DNA of 7,972 nt, taken from NCBI GenBank assembly GCA_005884465.1, contig VAZH01000316.1, forward strand, positions 1-7,972. Direction: 5' to 3'. Source of the stretch: Alphaproteobacteria bacterium. GTDB lineage: Bacteria; Pseudomonadota; Alphaproteobacteria; Rhizobiales; Xanthobacteraceae. The stretch's first letter is position 1, and every line of letters begins with the position of its first letter. Positions 1 to 7,458 of this stretch are shown in pieces. The position numbers were made by a program, and so were the translations under genes. The notes beneath the pieces are model-generated. The model was given only the letters and a program-made list of their open reading frames with translations, was not told the DNA's origin and ran no database searches.

Positions 1-150
1 CGGGTGATACCGACCCAGCAGTTCGGCACCGAATCCCGGCTCGGCTGGGTGGTCGGCGTCGCCAATCTGCCGAGCCAGACCACGCTGCAGAACTACGGCC
101 CGGACAAGCTTGGTGGCGTCGTCAGCAACCAGCATCCGGACCATGACTAG
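1..150 (+). CDS. C-terminal fragment of an unrecognised protein (5' end outside window)
   Basis: Frame 1 is open from the first base and ends at TAG (148-150), giving 49 residues that finish in SNQHPDHD. The segment contains [12 protein letters not shown] and NYGPDKLGG, which read like ordinary soluble protein sequence, while the other two forward frames look like shadow. I do not recognise the family from this tail. The stop lies 44 bases before the preferred start of the mutase gene, on the same strand. The two could be cotranscribed, although a possible promoter for the mutase sits in the gap. Confidence 0.5.
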   Translation, partial: RVIPTQQFGTESRLGWVVGVANLPSQTTLQNYGPDKLGGVVSNQHPDHD

Positions 151-174
151 AGGTGGCGACCCGCGGGGCGTCGC

Positions 175-194
175 ATGTGCTATGATGGGCACCA
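175..194 (+). promoter_or_regulatory. Putative extended -10 element giving a leaderless mutase mRNA
   Basis: TGCTATGAT at 178-186 matches an extended -10 (TGn plus TATGAT, close to TATAAT). A start seven or eight bases downstream would fall at 193-194, the first base of the preferred ATG. No convincing -35 hexamer lies 16-18 bases upstream and no strong Shine-Dalgarno precedes the ATG. Both facts fit a leaderless message but do not prove it. A very similar arrangement recurs at 2368-2388. Confidence 0.35.
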
Positions 195-2350
195 TGAGCC
201 GTATACCGGACTTTACGAATATCGCTTTTGAAAGCACCGCCCGCGCCGAACCCGCCGGCGGCGCCGAGCCCTGGCTCACGCCCGAAGGCATCTCTGTAAA
301 ACCCGGCTATGGCGCAGCCGACCTCGAAGGCATCGATTTCCTCGAGACCTGGCCGGGCATCGCGCCTTATTTGCGCGGCCCCTACCCCACGATGTATGTC
401 AACCAGCCCTGGACGATCCGGCAATATGCCGGCTTCTCCACCGCGGAAGACTCCAACGCATTTTACCGACGCAATCTGGCCGCCGGGCAAAAGGGCCTGT
501 CGGTCGCGTTCGATCTCGCCACCCACCGTGGCTACGATTCAGATCACCCTCGAGTATCCGGCGACGTCGGCATGGCCGGCGTGGCGATCGATTCGATCTA
601 CGACATGCGCACGTTGTTCGCAGGCATCCCGCTTGATCAGATGAGCGTGTCGATGACCATGAACGGCGCGGTGCTGCCGATCCTGGCGCTGTTCGTTGCG
701 GCTGCCGAGGAACAGGGCGTGCCGCCGGAAAAACTCTCCGGCACCATTCAGAACGATATTCTGAAAGAGTTCATGGTCCGCAACACCTACATCTATCCGC
801 CGGCGCCCTCGATGCGGATCATCTCCGACATTTTTGCGTATACCTCGCAAAAAATGCCGAAATACAACTCCATATCCATCTCCGGCTACCACATGCAGGA
901 AGCCGGCGCGACTCAGGATCTCGAGCTCGCCTATACGCTGGCCGACGGCGTCGAATATGTCCGCGCCGGGCTCGCGGCGGGGCTCGATGTCGACCGTTTC
1001 GCACCGCGGCTGTCATTCTTCTGGGCGATCGGCATGAACTTCTTCATGGAAGTCGCGAAGATGCGCGCGGCGCGGCTGTTGTGGGCCAAGCTGTTGACCC
1101 AATTCAACCCGAAGGACGCGCGCTCGCTGTCGCTGCGCACGCATTGCCAGACTTCGGGCTGGTCGCTCACCGCGCAGGATGTCTACAACAACGTGATGCG
1201 CACCACCATCGAGGCGATGGCGGCGACCCAAGGCCATACGCAATCGCTGCACACCAATGCGCTCGACGAGGCCTTGGCGCTGCCGACCGATTTCTCGGCC
1301 AGGATCGCGCGCAACACGCAACTGTTCCTGCAGCAGGAAAGCGGCACCAACCGCATCATCGATCCCTGGGGCGGCTCGTATTATGTCGAGCGGCTCACCC
1401 GCGATCTCGCCGCAAAAGCCTGGGGCCATATTCAGGAAGTCGAGGCGCTCGGCGGCATGGCGAAAGCGATCGAAGCCGGCGTCCCCAAACTGCGGATCGA
1501 GGAAGCCTCCGCAAAAACCCAAGCCAGGATCGACGCCGGCAAGCAGGCGGTGATCGGCGTCAACAAATACAAGCCGATCGACGAGGCGCCGGTAGACGTG
1601 CTGAAGGTGGAAAATTCCACGGTGCGGCGGCTGCAGATCGACAAGCTCGCCCGCCTCAGGAAAGAGCGCAACCAGAAGGACGTCGACGACGCGCTGGCGG
1701 CGCTGACCCGCAGCGCCGGCGAGGGCAACGGCAACTTGTTGGCGCTGGCGATCGATGCCGCACGCGCCAAAGCCACCGTCGGCGAAATATCCGATGCGAT
1801 GGAAAAGGTGTTCGGGCGGCACCGCGCCGAAATAAAATCCATCACTGGTGTCTACAAGCGGGAGGCGTCCGCCATGTCCAACCGGGTCGAAAAAGTGCAG
1901 GCGCTCATCGACGCGTTCGAGGATGCCGAGGGCCGCCGGCCGCGCATCCTGGTCGCCAAGATCGGCCAGGACGGCCACGACCGCGGCCAGAAAGTGATTG
2001 CCTCGGCTTTTGCCGATGTCGGCTTCGACGTCGACATCGGGCCCTTGTTCGCCACCGCCGAGGAGGCGGCGCGGCAGGCGGTCGAAAACGACGTGCACAT
2101 CCTCGGCGTGTCATCGCTGGCAGCAGCCCACCTGACCGCGGTACCGGAACTGAAAGCCGCACTGAAGAAGCTGGGCCGCGACGACATCATGATCATCATC
2201 GGCGGCGTGGTGCCGCCGCAGGATTACGACGCGCTCTACAAGGCCGGCGCCGAGGCGATCTTCCCGCCTGGCACCGTGATTGCCGACGCCGCCGAAGAGC
2301 TGATCCACAAGCTTAATGCGCGGCTCGGCCATAGCGAGGCGGCGGAATAG
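194..2350 (+). CDS. scpA: Methylmalonyl-CoA mutase, adenosylcobalamin-dependent, single-chain form
   Basis: This 718-residue protein isomerises (R)-methylmalonyl-CoA to succinyl-CoA, the last step feeding propionyl-CoA from odd-chain lipids, branched amino acids or polyhydroxyalkanoates into the TCA cycle. The N-terminal TIM-barrel catalytic domain carries the substrate-tunnel motif YPTMY (64-68), the active-site SGYHMQEAG segment with His233, and [13 protein letters not shown] around His317. The C-terminal cobalamin-binding domain (about 580-715) has the DGHDRG signature, whose His595 is the expected lower axial cobalt ligand, and a later IIIGGVVPP glycine stretch. Length matches the catalytic-subunit type that works without a second large subunit. 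I chose ATG 194 (MSRIPDF) because frame extension to 110 would overlap the preceding gene; ATG 182 and 185 are alternatives. MeaB is encoded downstream, beyond a two-gene insertion. Confidence 0.96.
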   Translation: MSRIPDFTNIAFESTARAEPAGGAEPWLTPEGISVKPGYGAADLEGIDFLETWPGIAPYLRGPYPTMYVNQPWTIRQYAGFSTAEDSNAFYRRNLAAGQKGLSVAFDLATHRGYDSDHPRVSGDVGMAGVAIDSIYDMRTLFAGIPLDQMSVSMTMNGAVLPILALFVAAAEEQGVPPEKLSGTIQNDILKEFMVRNTYIYPPAPSMRIISDIFAYTSQKMPKYNSISISGYHMQEAGATQDLELAYTLADGVEYVRAGLAAGLDVDRFAPRLSFFWAIGMNFFMEVAKMRAARLLWAKLLTQFNPKDARSLSLRTHCQTSGWSLTAQDVYNNVMRTTIEAMAATQGHTQSLHTNALDEALALPTDFSARIARNTQLFLQQESGTNRIIDPWGGSYYVERLTRDLAAKAWGHIQEVEALGGMAKAIEAGVPKLRIEEASAKTQARIDAGKQAVIGVNKYKPIDEAPVDVLKVENSTVRRLQIDKLARLRKERNQKDVDDALAALTRSAGEGNGNLLALAIDAARAKATVGEISDAMEKVFGRHRAEIKSITGVYKREASAMSNRVEKVQALIDAFEDAEGRRPRILVAKIGQDGHDRGQKVIASAFADVGFDVDIGPLFATAEEAARQAVENDVHILGVSSLAAAHLTAVPELKAALKKLGRDDIMIIIGGVVPPQDYDALYKAGAEAIFPPGTVIADAAEELIHKLNARLGHSEAAE

Positions 2351-2367
2351 ATACGTGTTTCCCGCAG

Positions 2368-2388
2368 ATGTGCTAATGTGCAGCCATG
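2368..2388 (+). promoter_or_regulatory. Putative extended -10 upstream of the MNT gene
   Basis: TGCTAATGT (2371-2379) resembles an extended -10, and an ATG follows at 2386, six bases after it. The block shares ATGTGCTA, a spacer of 10-11 bases ending in CC, and ATGAGC with the region before the mutase start (175-199). It may therefore supply a separate promoter and an ancestral leaderless start for the MNT-HEPN pair. No clear -35 is visible. Confidence 0.25.
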
Positions 2389-2699
2389 AGCGAAGTCGCA
2401 GACATCACACTGAAGAGACCCTCGTCAAGTTGCGCGAGATCGCGCCTGCAATTAAGGCCAAGGGCGTGACCAAGGTTGCCGTCTTCGGATCGCGGGCGCG
2501 TGGCGATGCACGCCCGGACAGCGATCTTGATGTACTTGTCGATACGACCTCTCGGGGTGAATCCCCACCTTTCGATCTGTTCAAGGTCTTGCATTTGATC
2601 GAGGACGCCACGGGCCTTCGGACGCAGATATGGATGCGGGACTTGCTGAAACCACGCATTGCCGAACGAATCGCTGACGATTTGATCGAGGTGTTCTGA
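2376..2699 (+). CDS. MNT-domain nucleotidyltransferase, MntA-like antitoxin (probable 5' frameshift)
   Basis: This is a minimal nucleotidyltransferase of about 107 residues. It carries the family signature FGSRARGDARPDSDLDVLVD, which fits GSX10DXD exactly (Gly38-Ser39, Asp50, Asp52). In MntA-HepT modules such a protein neutralises the HEPN toxin, in a studied case by adding AMP to the Tyr of the toxin's RX4HXY motif. The third acidic residue usual in a VDLV-like strand is not obvious; TQIWM stands there. The stop TGA abuts the ATG of the HEPN gene, so the two are coupled. The start is uncertain. ATG 2376 gives an odd basic N-terminus (MCSHERSRRHH). ATG 2386, in another frame, gives MSEVADITLK, and one added base near 2413-2415 would join it to ETLVKLREI. 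The gene may be frameshifted. Confidence 0.8.
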   Translation: MCSHERSRRHHTEETLVKLREIAPAIKAKGVTKVAVFGSRARGDARPDSDLDVLVDTTSRGESPPFDLFKVLHLIEDATGLRTQIWMRDLLKPRIAERIADDLIEVF

Positions 2700-3044
2700 A
2701 TGCCGCCGACCGTCGAAGACCGGCTGCGGGACATTCTGGAAGCGATTACCGAGATCGAAGACATGCTCGCAGGCAGTAGCCTTGATCTGTTGACCGCGGA
2801 TAAAATGCGCCGCATGGCGACCGAGCGGTACCTCGAAGTGGTTTGCGAGGCGACGCGAAAGCTTACTGATGAGGTCAAACGGGACGCGCCGAATATCGAA
2901 TGGCAGAAAATGATCGATTTCGACAATCGGCTGCGCCATGCCTATCACGCGACTGACGTCAATATTGTCTGGGATATCGTCCAGAATCATCTGCCACCGT
3001 TGAAATCCTTCGTCGAACGCCGCATTCGTGCGTCCAGCAGATGA
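2700..3044 (+). CDS. HEPN-domain protein (DUF86), HepT-like toxin with altered RX4HXY motif
   Basis: The 114-residue, largely helical protein matches the DUF86/HepT family in length, in the N-terminal DRLRDILEAITEIE helix and in the C-terminal NRLRHAY...VDxxIVW-like segment (here DVNIVWDIV, then LPPL). HepT proteins are HEPN ribonucleases that use Arg and His of RX4HXY and are kept silent by a cognate MNT partner. Here the motif reads D75-N-R-L-R-H80-A-Y82. His80 and Tyr82, the AMP acceptor, are kept, but position 75, normally Arg, is Asp. It may be an inactive toxin or belong to a subfamily with different chemistry; Arg77 or Arg79 might substitute. It starts on the base after the MNT stop. 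Its own stop lies 25 bases before meaB. Confidence 0.82.
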   Translation: MPPTVEDRLRDILEAITEIEDMLAGSSLDLLTADKMRRMATERYLEVVCEATRKLTDEVKRDAPNIEWQKMIDFDNRLRHAYHATDVNIVWDIVQNHLPPLKSFVERRIRASSR

Positions 3045-3069
3045 CGGTCATGCGCGTCCCAAGGCGATG

Positions 3070-4056
3070 ATGACCAGCAACAGCGCGCTCGACATCAAAA
3101 CCCTGACAAAGGACCTCCGCGGCGGCAGCCGCGCGGCGCTAGCGCGTGCAATCACGCTGATCGAAAGCCGGCGTGGCGATCATCAGGCGGCGGCGCGCGA
3201 TATGGTGCAGGCGCTGCTGCCGGGCACCGGCAAGGCGATCCGCGTCGGCATCACCGGCTCGCCCGGCGTCGGCAAATCCACCACCATCGATGTGCTCGGG
3301 ATGTTCCTGATCGAGCGCGGCCACAAGGTCGCGGTGCTCGCCGTCGATCCCTCCTCTGCGCGCACCGGCGGCTCGATTCTCGGCGACAAGACGCGGATGG
3401 CACGGCTCGCTGCTTCCGACAGCGCCTATATCCGGCCCTCGCCGGCATCCGGCACGCTCGGCGGCGTCGCCGCGAAAACCCGCGAGGCGATGCTGCTGTG
3501 CGAGGCCGCGGGTTTTGACGTGGTGCTGGTGGAAACCGTCGGCATCGGGCAATCCGAGACCGCGGTTTGCGACATGACCGATTTTTTTCTGGCGCTGATG
3601 CTGCCGGGCGCGGGCGACGAGTTGCAGGGCATCAAGAAGGGTCTGGTGGAACTCGCCGACATGATCGCGATCAACAAGGCCGACGGCGACAATATCGAAC
3701 GCGCCAATCTTGCGGCGGCCGAATATCGCGGCGCGCTGCACATCCTCAGCTCGCGCTCGGAGCACTGGCAGCCACCGGTGCTGACCTATTCGGCGCTCAC
3801 CGGTAGGGGCATCGACGCGCTCTGGCAAAAAATTCGCGAGCACCGCACCGCAATGAATGCCTCAGGCGAGTTCGCCGCACGGCGCCGGCAGCAGCAGGTG
3901 AAGTGGATGTGGTCGATGCTGGAGCAGCGGATGATGGCGCGGCTGCGCGCCGATCCTTCGGTTCGTTCGAAAGTGAAGAAGGTCGAAGCCGAGGTGGCCG
4001 ATGGCCGCGTCACGCCGGCGTTGGCGGCAGAGCAGATCGCGGGGATGCTGAGGTGA
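3070..4056 (+). CDS. meaB: MeaB: G3E-family GTPase chaperone of methylmalonyl-CoA mutase
   Basis: MeaB uses GTP to gate transfer of adenosylcobalamin into methylmalonyl-CoA mutase and to protect the enzyme from inactivation; older annotations call it ArgK or LAO/AO transport ATPase. The 328-residue protein has a helical N-terminal region, Walker A GSPGVGKS (63-70), the VDPSSARTGGSILGDKTRM signature (92-110), the switch-like VETVGIGQSE (154-163), base-recognition NKAD (202-205), and a helical, basic C-terminal arm (after about 260) typical of the dimerisation region. All expected motifs are intact. I prefer ATG 3070 because AAGG at 3061-3064 gives a five-base spacing; ATG 3067 is nearly as good. 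The partner mutase ends about 720 bases upstream, with the MNT-HEPN pair between. The C15 peptidase gene starts one base after the stop. Confidence 0.95.
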   Translation: MTSNSALDIKTLTKDLRGGSRAALARAITLIESRRGDHQAAARDMVQALLPGTGKAIRVGITGSPGVGKSTTIDVLGMFLIERGHKVAVLAVDPSSARTGGSILGDKTRMARLAASDSAYIRPSPASGTLGGVAAKTREAMLLCEAAGFDVVLVETVGIGQSETAVCDMTDFFLALMLPGAGDELQGIKKGLVELADMIAINKADGDNIERANLAAAEYRGALHILSSRSEHWQPPVLTYSALTGRGIDALWQKIREHRTAMNASGEFAARRRQQQVKWMWSMLEQRMMARLRADPSVRSKVKKVEAEVADGRVTPALAAEQIAGMLR

Positions 4057-4057
4057 G
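4050..4057 (+). promoter_or_regulatory. Ribosome binding site inside the meaB 3' end for the C15 peptidase
   Basis: GAGGTGAG covers the last codons and TGA of meaB and precedes ATG 4058, with GAGG four bases from the start. This placement indicates translational coupling of the two genes. Confidence 0.6.
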
Positions 4058-4735
4058 ATGAGCGAGAAACTCCGTATCCTCGTCACCGGCTTCGGCCCGT
4101 TTCCCGGTGCGCCCTTTAACCCGACGCAGCTGCTGGTGGCTCGGCTGGTGCGGCTGCGCCGTCCGGCGCTGCGCGACGTCGAACTGTCGGGCCACATCTT
4201 TCCGGTAACGTACACCGACGTCGATCGTGAATTGCCTGATCTGCTGGCGTCGAGGCGGCCGCATGCGCTGCTGATGTTCGGTCTTGCTTCCCGTACGCCC
4301 TATGTGCGGGTCGAGACCCGCGCCCGCAATGCCGTCACCACGCTGTGGCCCGATGCCGACCATGCGCGCTTGCGCAAGGGCTCGATCGCCGGCGGCGCCG
4401 ACGCCATGATGTTCGGCCCTCACATTGCAAAACTGCTGCGCGCGGCCGATGGCACCGGCGTTGACGCGCGGACCTCGCGCGATGCCGGCAGCTATCTCTG
4501 CAATTATCTGAGCTGGCGCGCGATCGAGGCGACGTCGGCCGACGCCGGCCCCCGCCTCGCTGCATTCGTGCATGTGCCGCCGCTGAAGCGAGACGGCGCC
4601 TCGCAGCGCAAAGGGGCGACGCGACGCGTTACGCTGGAAGAGTTGGTCGATGCCGGCGAAGCCATGCTGCTGGAGATGGTGAGGCTGACAAGGCAAGCGG
4701 TGCGGGAAAGGGCAACGCCGGTCGCTATTTCGTAG
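4058..4735 (+). CDS. Pyroglutamyl-peptidase I-like cysteine peptidase (family C15)
   Basis: The 225-residue product matches the C15 family, cytosolic enzymes that remove N-terminal pyroglutamate. It opens with the family's VTGFGPF (9-15) and N-P-T segment. The presumed catalytic triad is present: Glu86 in VRVETRARN, Cys148 in GSYLCNYLSW, and His172 in FVHVP. Length is usual (about 200-225). The stretch after Glu86 differs from the classical ERVAIN wording, so this is a divergent branch and its specificity is uncertain. The final ~20 residues are basic and not obviously conserved. It probably shares a transcript with meaB, but no metabolic link to the mutase is evident. Its TAG stop lies inside the left arm of a palindromic repeat, so the last codons may come from the inserted repeat. 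Confidence 0.85.
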   Translation: MSEKLRILVTGFGPFPGAPFNPTQLLVARLVRLRRPALRDVELSGHIFPVTYTDVDRELPDLLASRRPHALLMFGLASRTPYVRVETRARNAVTTLWPDADHARLRKGSIAGGADAMMFGPHIAKLLRAADGTGVDARTSRDAGSYLCNYLSWRAIEATSADAGPRLAAFVHVPPLKRDGASQRKGATRRVTLEELVDAGEAMLLEMVRLTRQAVRERATPVAIS

Positions 4736-4854
4736 GGTGGACAAGCGCGCTCTTCGCGCCCTGCCCACCAGCTCATTGGTTAGACGCTTTGGTGGGCGCG
4801 CGGAGTTCATCATCGGGCGCGCGTTCGCGCGACCCGTTGGCTTTGCCACCCTAC
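4732..4854. repeat. Nested palindromic intergenic repeat, MITE-like, between convergent genes
   Basis: The ends are a perfect 9-bp inverted repeat, GTAGGGTGG (4732-4740) and CCACCCTAC (4846-4854), with partial pairing further inward (ACAAGC against GCTTTG). Inside it are a second inverted pair, GCCCACCA (4763-4770) and TGGTGGGC (4790-4797), and local hairpins at 4745-4759 (GCGCG/CGCGC) and 4815-4835. The layout resembles the short GTAGGGTGGGCAAAG-type repeats I recall from Bradyrhizobium intergenic regions. It overlaps the peptidase stop codon and ends 11 bases before the stop of the facing gene. It could act as a two-way transcription terminator, though there is no U-tract. No clear target duplication is seen. 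Confidence 0.7.
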
Positions 4855-4864
4855 TCGCTGATGC

Positions 4865-5353
4865 CTACAGCGCGTTGCGCAACAGTGGATAGCGCTCCTG
4901 CATCGCTGAGACGTCTACCGTTAGCGCAGAAGCGTTGTCCATCGCTGGATCCAATGCTGTCTGGTTGATCGCTGGCGGGGAAGGCATTTCCTTCGAACAA
5001 TGGCTATCGGTTTCGGGGACGATCGAAACAATCGATGTCGGAGGTCCATCCGCGACCGCCGAATGCTCCGGATCGAAGGTTCCGCCGCGCGGCAAGGTCG
5101 CGCCGGTGCGACCGAGCCAGGCGATGTGAGCCGCAAAATCGTGCCGCGAGGCTTCGTGCAGCGACAGATCGCGCCAGATTGCTACCGCAGTCTTGGCCTC
5201 CTGGATGTTCTCGAGAAATGAAAGTTCGCTGTGAAAGCGGCGCCAGCGACCGGTCTCGAACAATTCGGTGAGATACTCCAGCCGCTGCTCGGCAAGAGCG
5301 CACCAGCGCGCGACGGTGTCGCGACCGCGTGCCACGTCGAGTCGATCTGTCAT
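4865..5353 (-). CDS. Conserved hypothetical protein, TIGR03809-like
   Basis: The leftward gene encodes 162 residues. The first ~85 (MTDRLDVARGRDTVARWCALAEQ, then ELFETGRWRRFH and ENIQEAKTAVAIWRDLS) match my memory of the TIGR03809 family, small proteins of unknown function in Bradyrhizobium and Rhodopseudomonas. This half looks helical with many charged residues. The second half (about 90-162) is rich in Pro, Ser and Ala without clear structure, making the protein longer than the family core I recall. No signal peptide, membrane segment or catalytic motif is visible. The start ATG (5351-5353) has no strong Shine-Dalgarno, so its exact position is moderately uncertain. An AT-rich patch upstream (5400-5445) could hold its promoter. 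It converges with the C15 peptidase gene across the palindromic repeat. Confidence 0.75.
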   Translation of the reverse strand: MTDRLDVARGRDTVARWCALAEQRLEYLTELFETGRWRRFHSELSFLENIQEAKTAVAIWRDLSLHEASRHDFAAHIAWLGRTGATLPRGGTFDPEHSAVADGPPTSIVSIVPETDSHCSKEMPSPPAINQTALDPAMDNASALTVDVSAMQERYPLLRNAL

Positions 5354-5633
5354 GAACCAGCCCGCAAGGAGAAAAACGGACGCGGACGCAACGAGCGCGA
5401 ATCAATCAAACGTGACACATATATTTTGTGGAAAACTTAACGTTGTCTAGCCGGCGACGCTGCCGCAGCCTCGAAATCGACAGAAAGCCGTAGAAGTGCG
5501 GGGTTTTCCTTCCAATCCACAGTCAAGCCGCATACCGACATGGCGGAGTTGCAGGGGGCTGCAAGTACGCGAGCGCGGCTCCCGAAAGCCGATTTCGTCA
5601 AGCGGAGCGGCGGAAATATCCCCAAAAACGAAA
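5354..5633. other. Region without a convincing gene; AT-rich promoter-like patch at about 5400-5445
   Basis: I find no supported gene here. The stretch 5400-5445 is distinctly AT-rich for this genome (CACATATATTTTGTGG, AACTTAACG) and lies 50-90 bases upstream of the leftward TIGR03809-like gene. On the minus strand TATATG is a possible -10, but a good -35 is lacking. The rest (5450-5630) has open frames on the minus strand whose codon use and sequence do not look coding. Confidence 0.35.
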
Positions 5634-5663
5634 GACCCGTCCGGGGGGACAACCGGACGGGTC
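5624..5663 (-). terminator. Rho-independent terminator reading leftward
   Basis: GACCCGTCCGG (5634-5644) and CCGGACGGGTC (5653-5663) form a perfect 11-bp GC-rich stem with an 8-base loop. Read on the minus strand the stem is followed by TTTCGTTTTT (complement of 5624-5633), the expected U-tract. It lies about 165 bases beyond the stop of the protease reading frame and ends transcription coming from the anti-sigma/protease side. Nothing T-rich follows on the plus strand, so it is one-directional. Confidence 0.85.
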
Positions 5664-5828
5664 AAGCCATATGGGCGCGCTTGGGGTGGATGGGCGCTCG
5701 CGCCGAATACAGCCTCGATGGGGAGGGATGACCGCTCCCACAGATATTGTGTCGCGGCAGGGTCGCAGCACGTTCAACGGACTTGGGATTTTTTTTGACT
5801 TTTTTGGCGGGAGATTTTGGACGGAAAA

Positions 5829-7458
5829 CTACCGCGCGGCAGGCCGATCGACTTCGCCAACGGCCGACTTGTCGGACGCCATGGCGGCAGGGGGTTGATT
5901 GAGAGCGCGGGTCGCGGGAGCGTCCTGCCGGTCTGGAACAATTTCTCCAGCAGGTCTGTCCGAAACCGTGGCTACGGGCGTCGCCGGCGCGGGGGCCACC
6001 GCCGAAACCGCCGCATAGGCGTCGGCTTCGCCGGCGCCGAACAGGTCGTCGCGCCCGGGGGCGCCGAGATCGCGGGCGGTTTTCATCAGGATCGCGCGCA
6101 CCTCGTCCGGCTTCAAGGCAGGATTGCGTTCCAGCAACAGCGCCGCGAGTCCGCTGATATAGGCTGCGGAAAACGAGGTGCCGGACGTCATTTGGTATTT
6201 TCCGTCCGGCGCGGGCAGGAAAATGTCGACGCCAGGAGCTGATATCACGATATGGCCGCCACGGTTCGATGCGGCAAACAATCTGTCCTGGGCGTCGGTG
6301 GCACTGACCGCAATTACACTCCGATTGGCGGCAGGATATAGCGGCGGCGATTTCGCTCCAGCGTTGCCGGCGGCGGCAACCATCACGATACCCTTCGCGA
6401 CTGCGGCGTAGATACCGCGTTCGATCAACGCATCGTTCGGACCGGCGAAGCTCATATTGACGATCTGCGCGCCGTGCGCCGTCGCGTAGTCCAGTGCCTT
6501 CAGGATCACGAACGACGTGCTCTCCCCGCCGTTCGGCGCCTCCGCGAAAGCGCGGATCGCCAAAATCCGCGCTGCCGGAGCGCTGCCCATCAGCCGCGCG
6601 TGCGACACCGTGGACGTGCGGACCTTCCTTGCTGCCGAGCGCATCGAATGAGTCTGCAATCGCGTTCGCGAGCTCCGGATGTTTGACGTCTACGCCGGAA
6701 TCGATCACCGCAACGGTGATGTTGGCGCCGCGGGCCAGCGTATGCGCCTGGGGCAATCGAAGTTTTGCGTTTGCGTATTGCGCGGGATCGCCCTCAGTCA
6801 ACGGCGCCTTCTGCTCCTGCAGGAAATAACGGAAATTCGGCTGCACCCAGCGAACGCCGGCATCAGTGGCGAATCCGCGGCTCGCCGTTTCCACGGTGCG
6901 GCGGTCGGTGATGCGGAACAGACCGATGGTAGCGCCCAAAAGCGGAAAATCCTGCGATTGCAGACGCACGAGGCCGTGTCGCCGCGCCAGTTCGTCGGCC
7001 TGTGTATCGGACAGCGAACCGTCGATCTCGGCGACGATTTCGCCTGCGATCGTGCGCTGGTTGAGCGATGTCTGCGCAACAATGCGCCGCGGACCGCTGT
7101 TTTTGTTCTTGTCCTTGTTCTTGCCCGACGCCCCGCCGCTGCCGCCGGTACCGCCGCCATCGGTCGACAAGACCGGCTTATTGGAGCATTCGCCATCGCT
7201 GTTGCGGTAGGCGTAGCTGCACGCCGGATATGTCCGGAGATTGGGCGTCGTTCTGCCGGCAATGTTGGGGTCGATCCGCGGCACCACAGTGGGGTTGATG
7301 GTCGGAATCCGCGATTGGATGTTGAGGTTGGGCGAACGCATAACGCTTTGCGCTTGAACCGCCGAGCCACCGGGATACGCAAATGGCAAAGCCGCAACGG
7401 TCAAGGCCAACGCGGCGCGCCGCGTCTTCACCCGCCAATTGACACGATCATGGACCAT
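5829..7458 (-). pseudogene. Secreted subtilisin-family (S8) serine protease, frameshifted
   Basis: The N-terminal half (7458 to about 6607) has a signal peptide ending near VQA|QS (residue 36), a low-complexity region with a Gly/Lys linker (about 101-122), a propeptide-like domain (about 128-215), and the catalytic Asp motif VIDSGVD (Asp253) followed by HVHG with catalytic His283. The frame then fails. The rest continues in another frame from about 6605 with SHARLMGSAPAARILAIRAF, the oxyanion Asn in AAAGNAG (6363-6365), and the nucleophile Ser in SGTSFSA (6174-6176), then a Pro/Ala-rich tail to TAG at 5829. The usual HGTxxAGxI helix between the halves is missing, so the lesion appears to be a short deletion and not one lost base. 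GAGG four bases before ATG 7458 supports the start. Neither half holds the full triad, so no active protease is expected. Confidence 0.88.

Noticed and set aside
110..193. Longer mutase start at 110 adding 28 residues
   Set aside because: It would overlap the end of the preceding gene, and the added residues do not look like the family's N-terminus.
1013..2098. Long minus-strand open frame opposite the mutase
   Set aside because: It is antisense to an unmistakable conserved gene; long shadow frames are common in high-GC DNA and the product is Arg/His-rich nonsense.
1081..2316. Long plus-strand frame inside the mutase in another phase
   Set aside because: Arg/Pro/Ala-rich shadow translation without domains, fully inside the mutase gene.
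5437..5665. Two minus-strand open frames (about 71-72 codons) between the terminator and the TIGR03809-like gene
   Set aside because: One starts inside the terminator stem and the other at its edge, codon use is not biased like the neighbours, and the products resemble no family I know.
5785..5810. T-rich runs (TTTTTTTT and TTTTTT) on the plus strand as a possible rightward terminator
   Set aside because: No GC-rich stem immediately precedes them; they are explained as Lys codons or an A-rich 3' region on the minus strand.
6600..6612. Programmed ribosomal frameshift as explanation for the split protease
   Set aside because: There is no slippery heptamer at the junction, and conserved residues of the HGTxxAGxI helix are missing, which slippage cannot restore.
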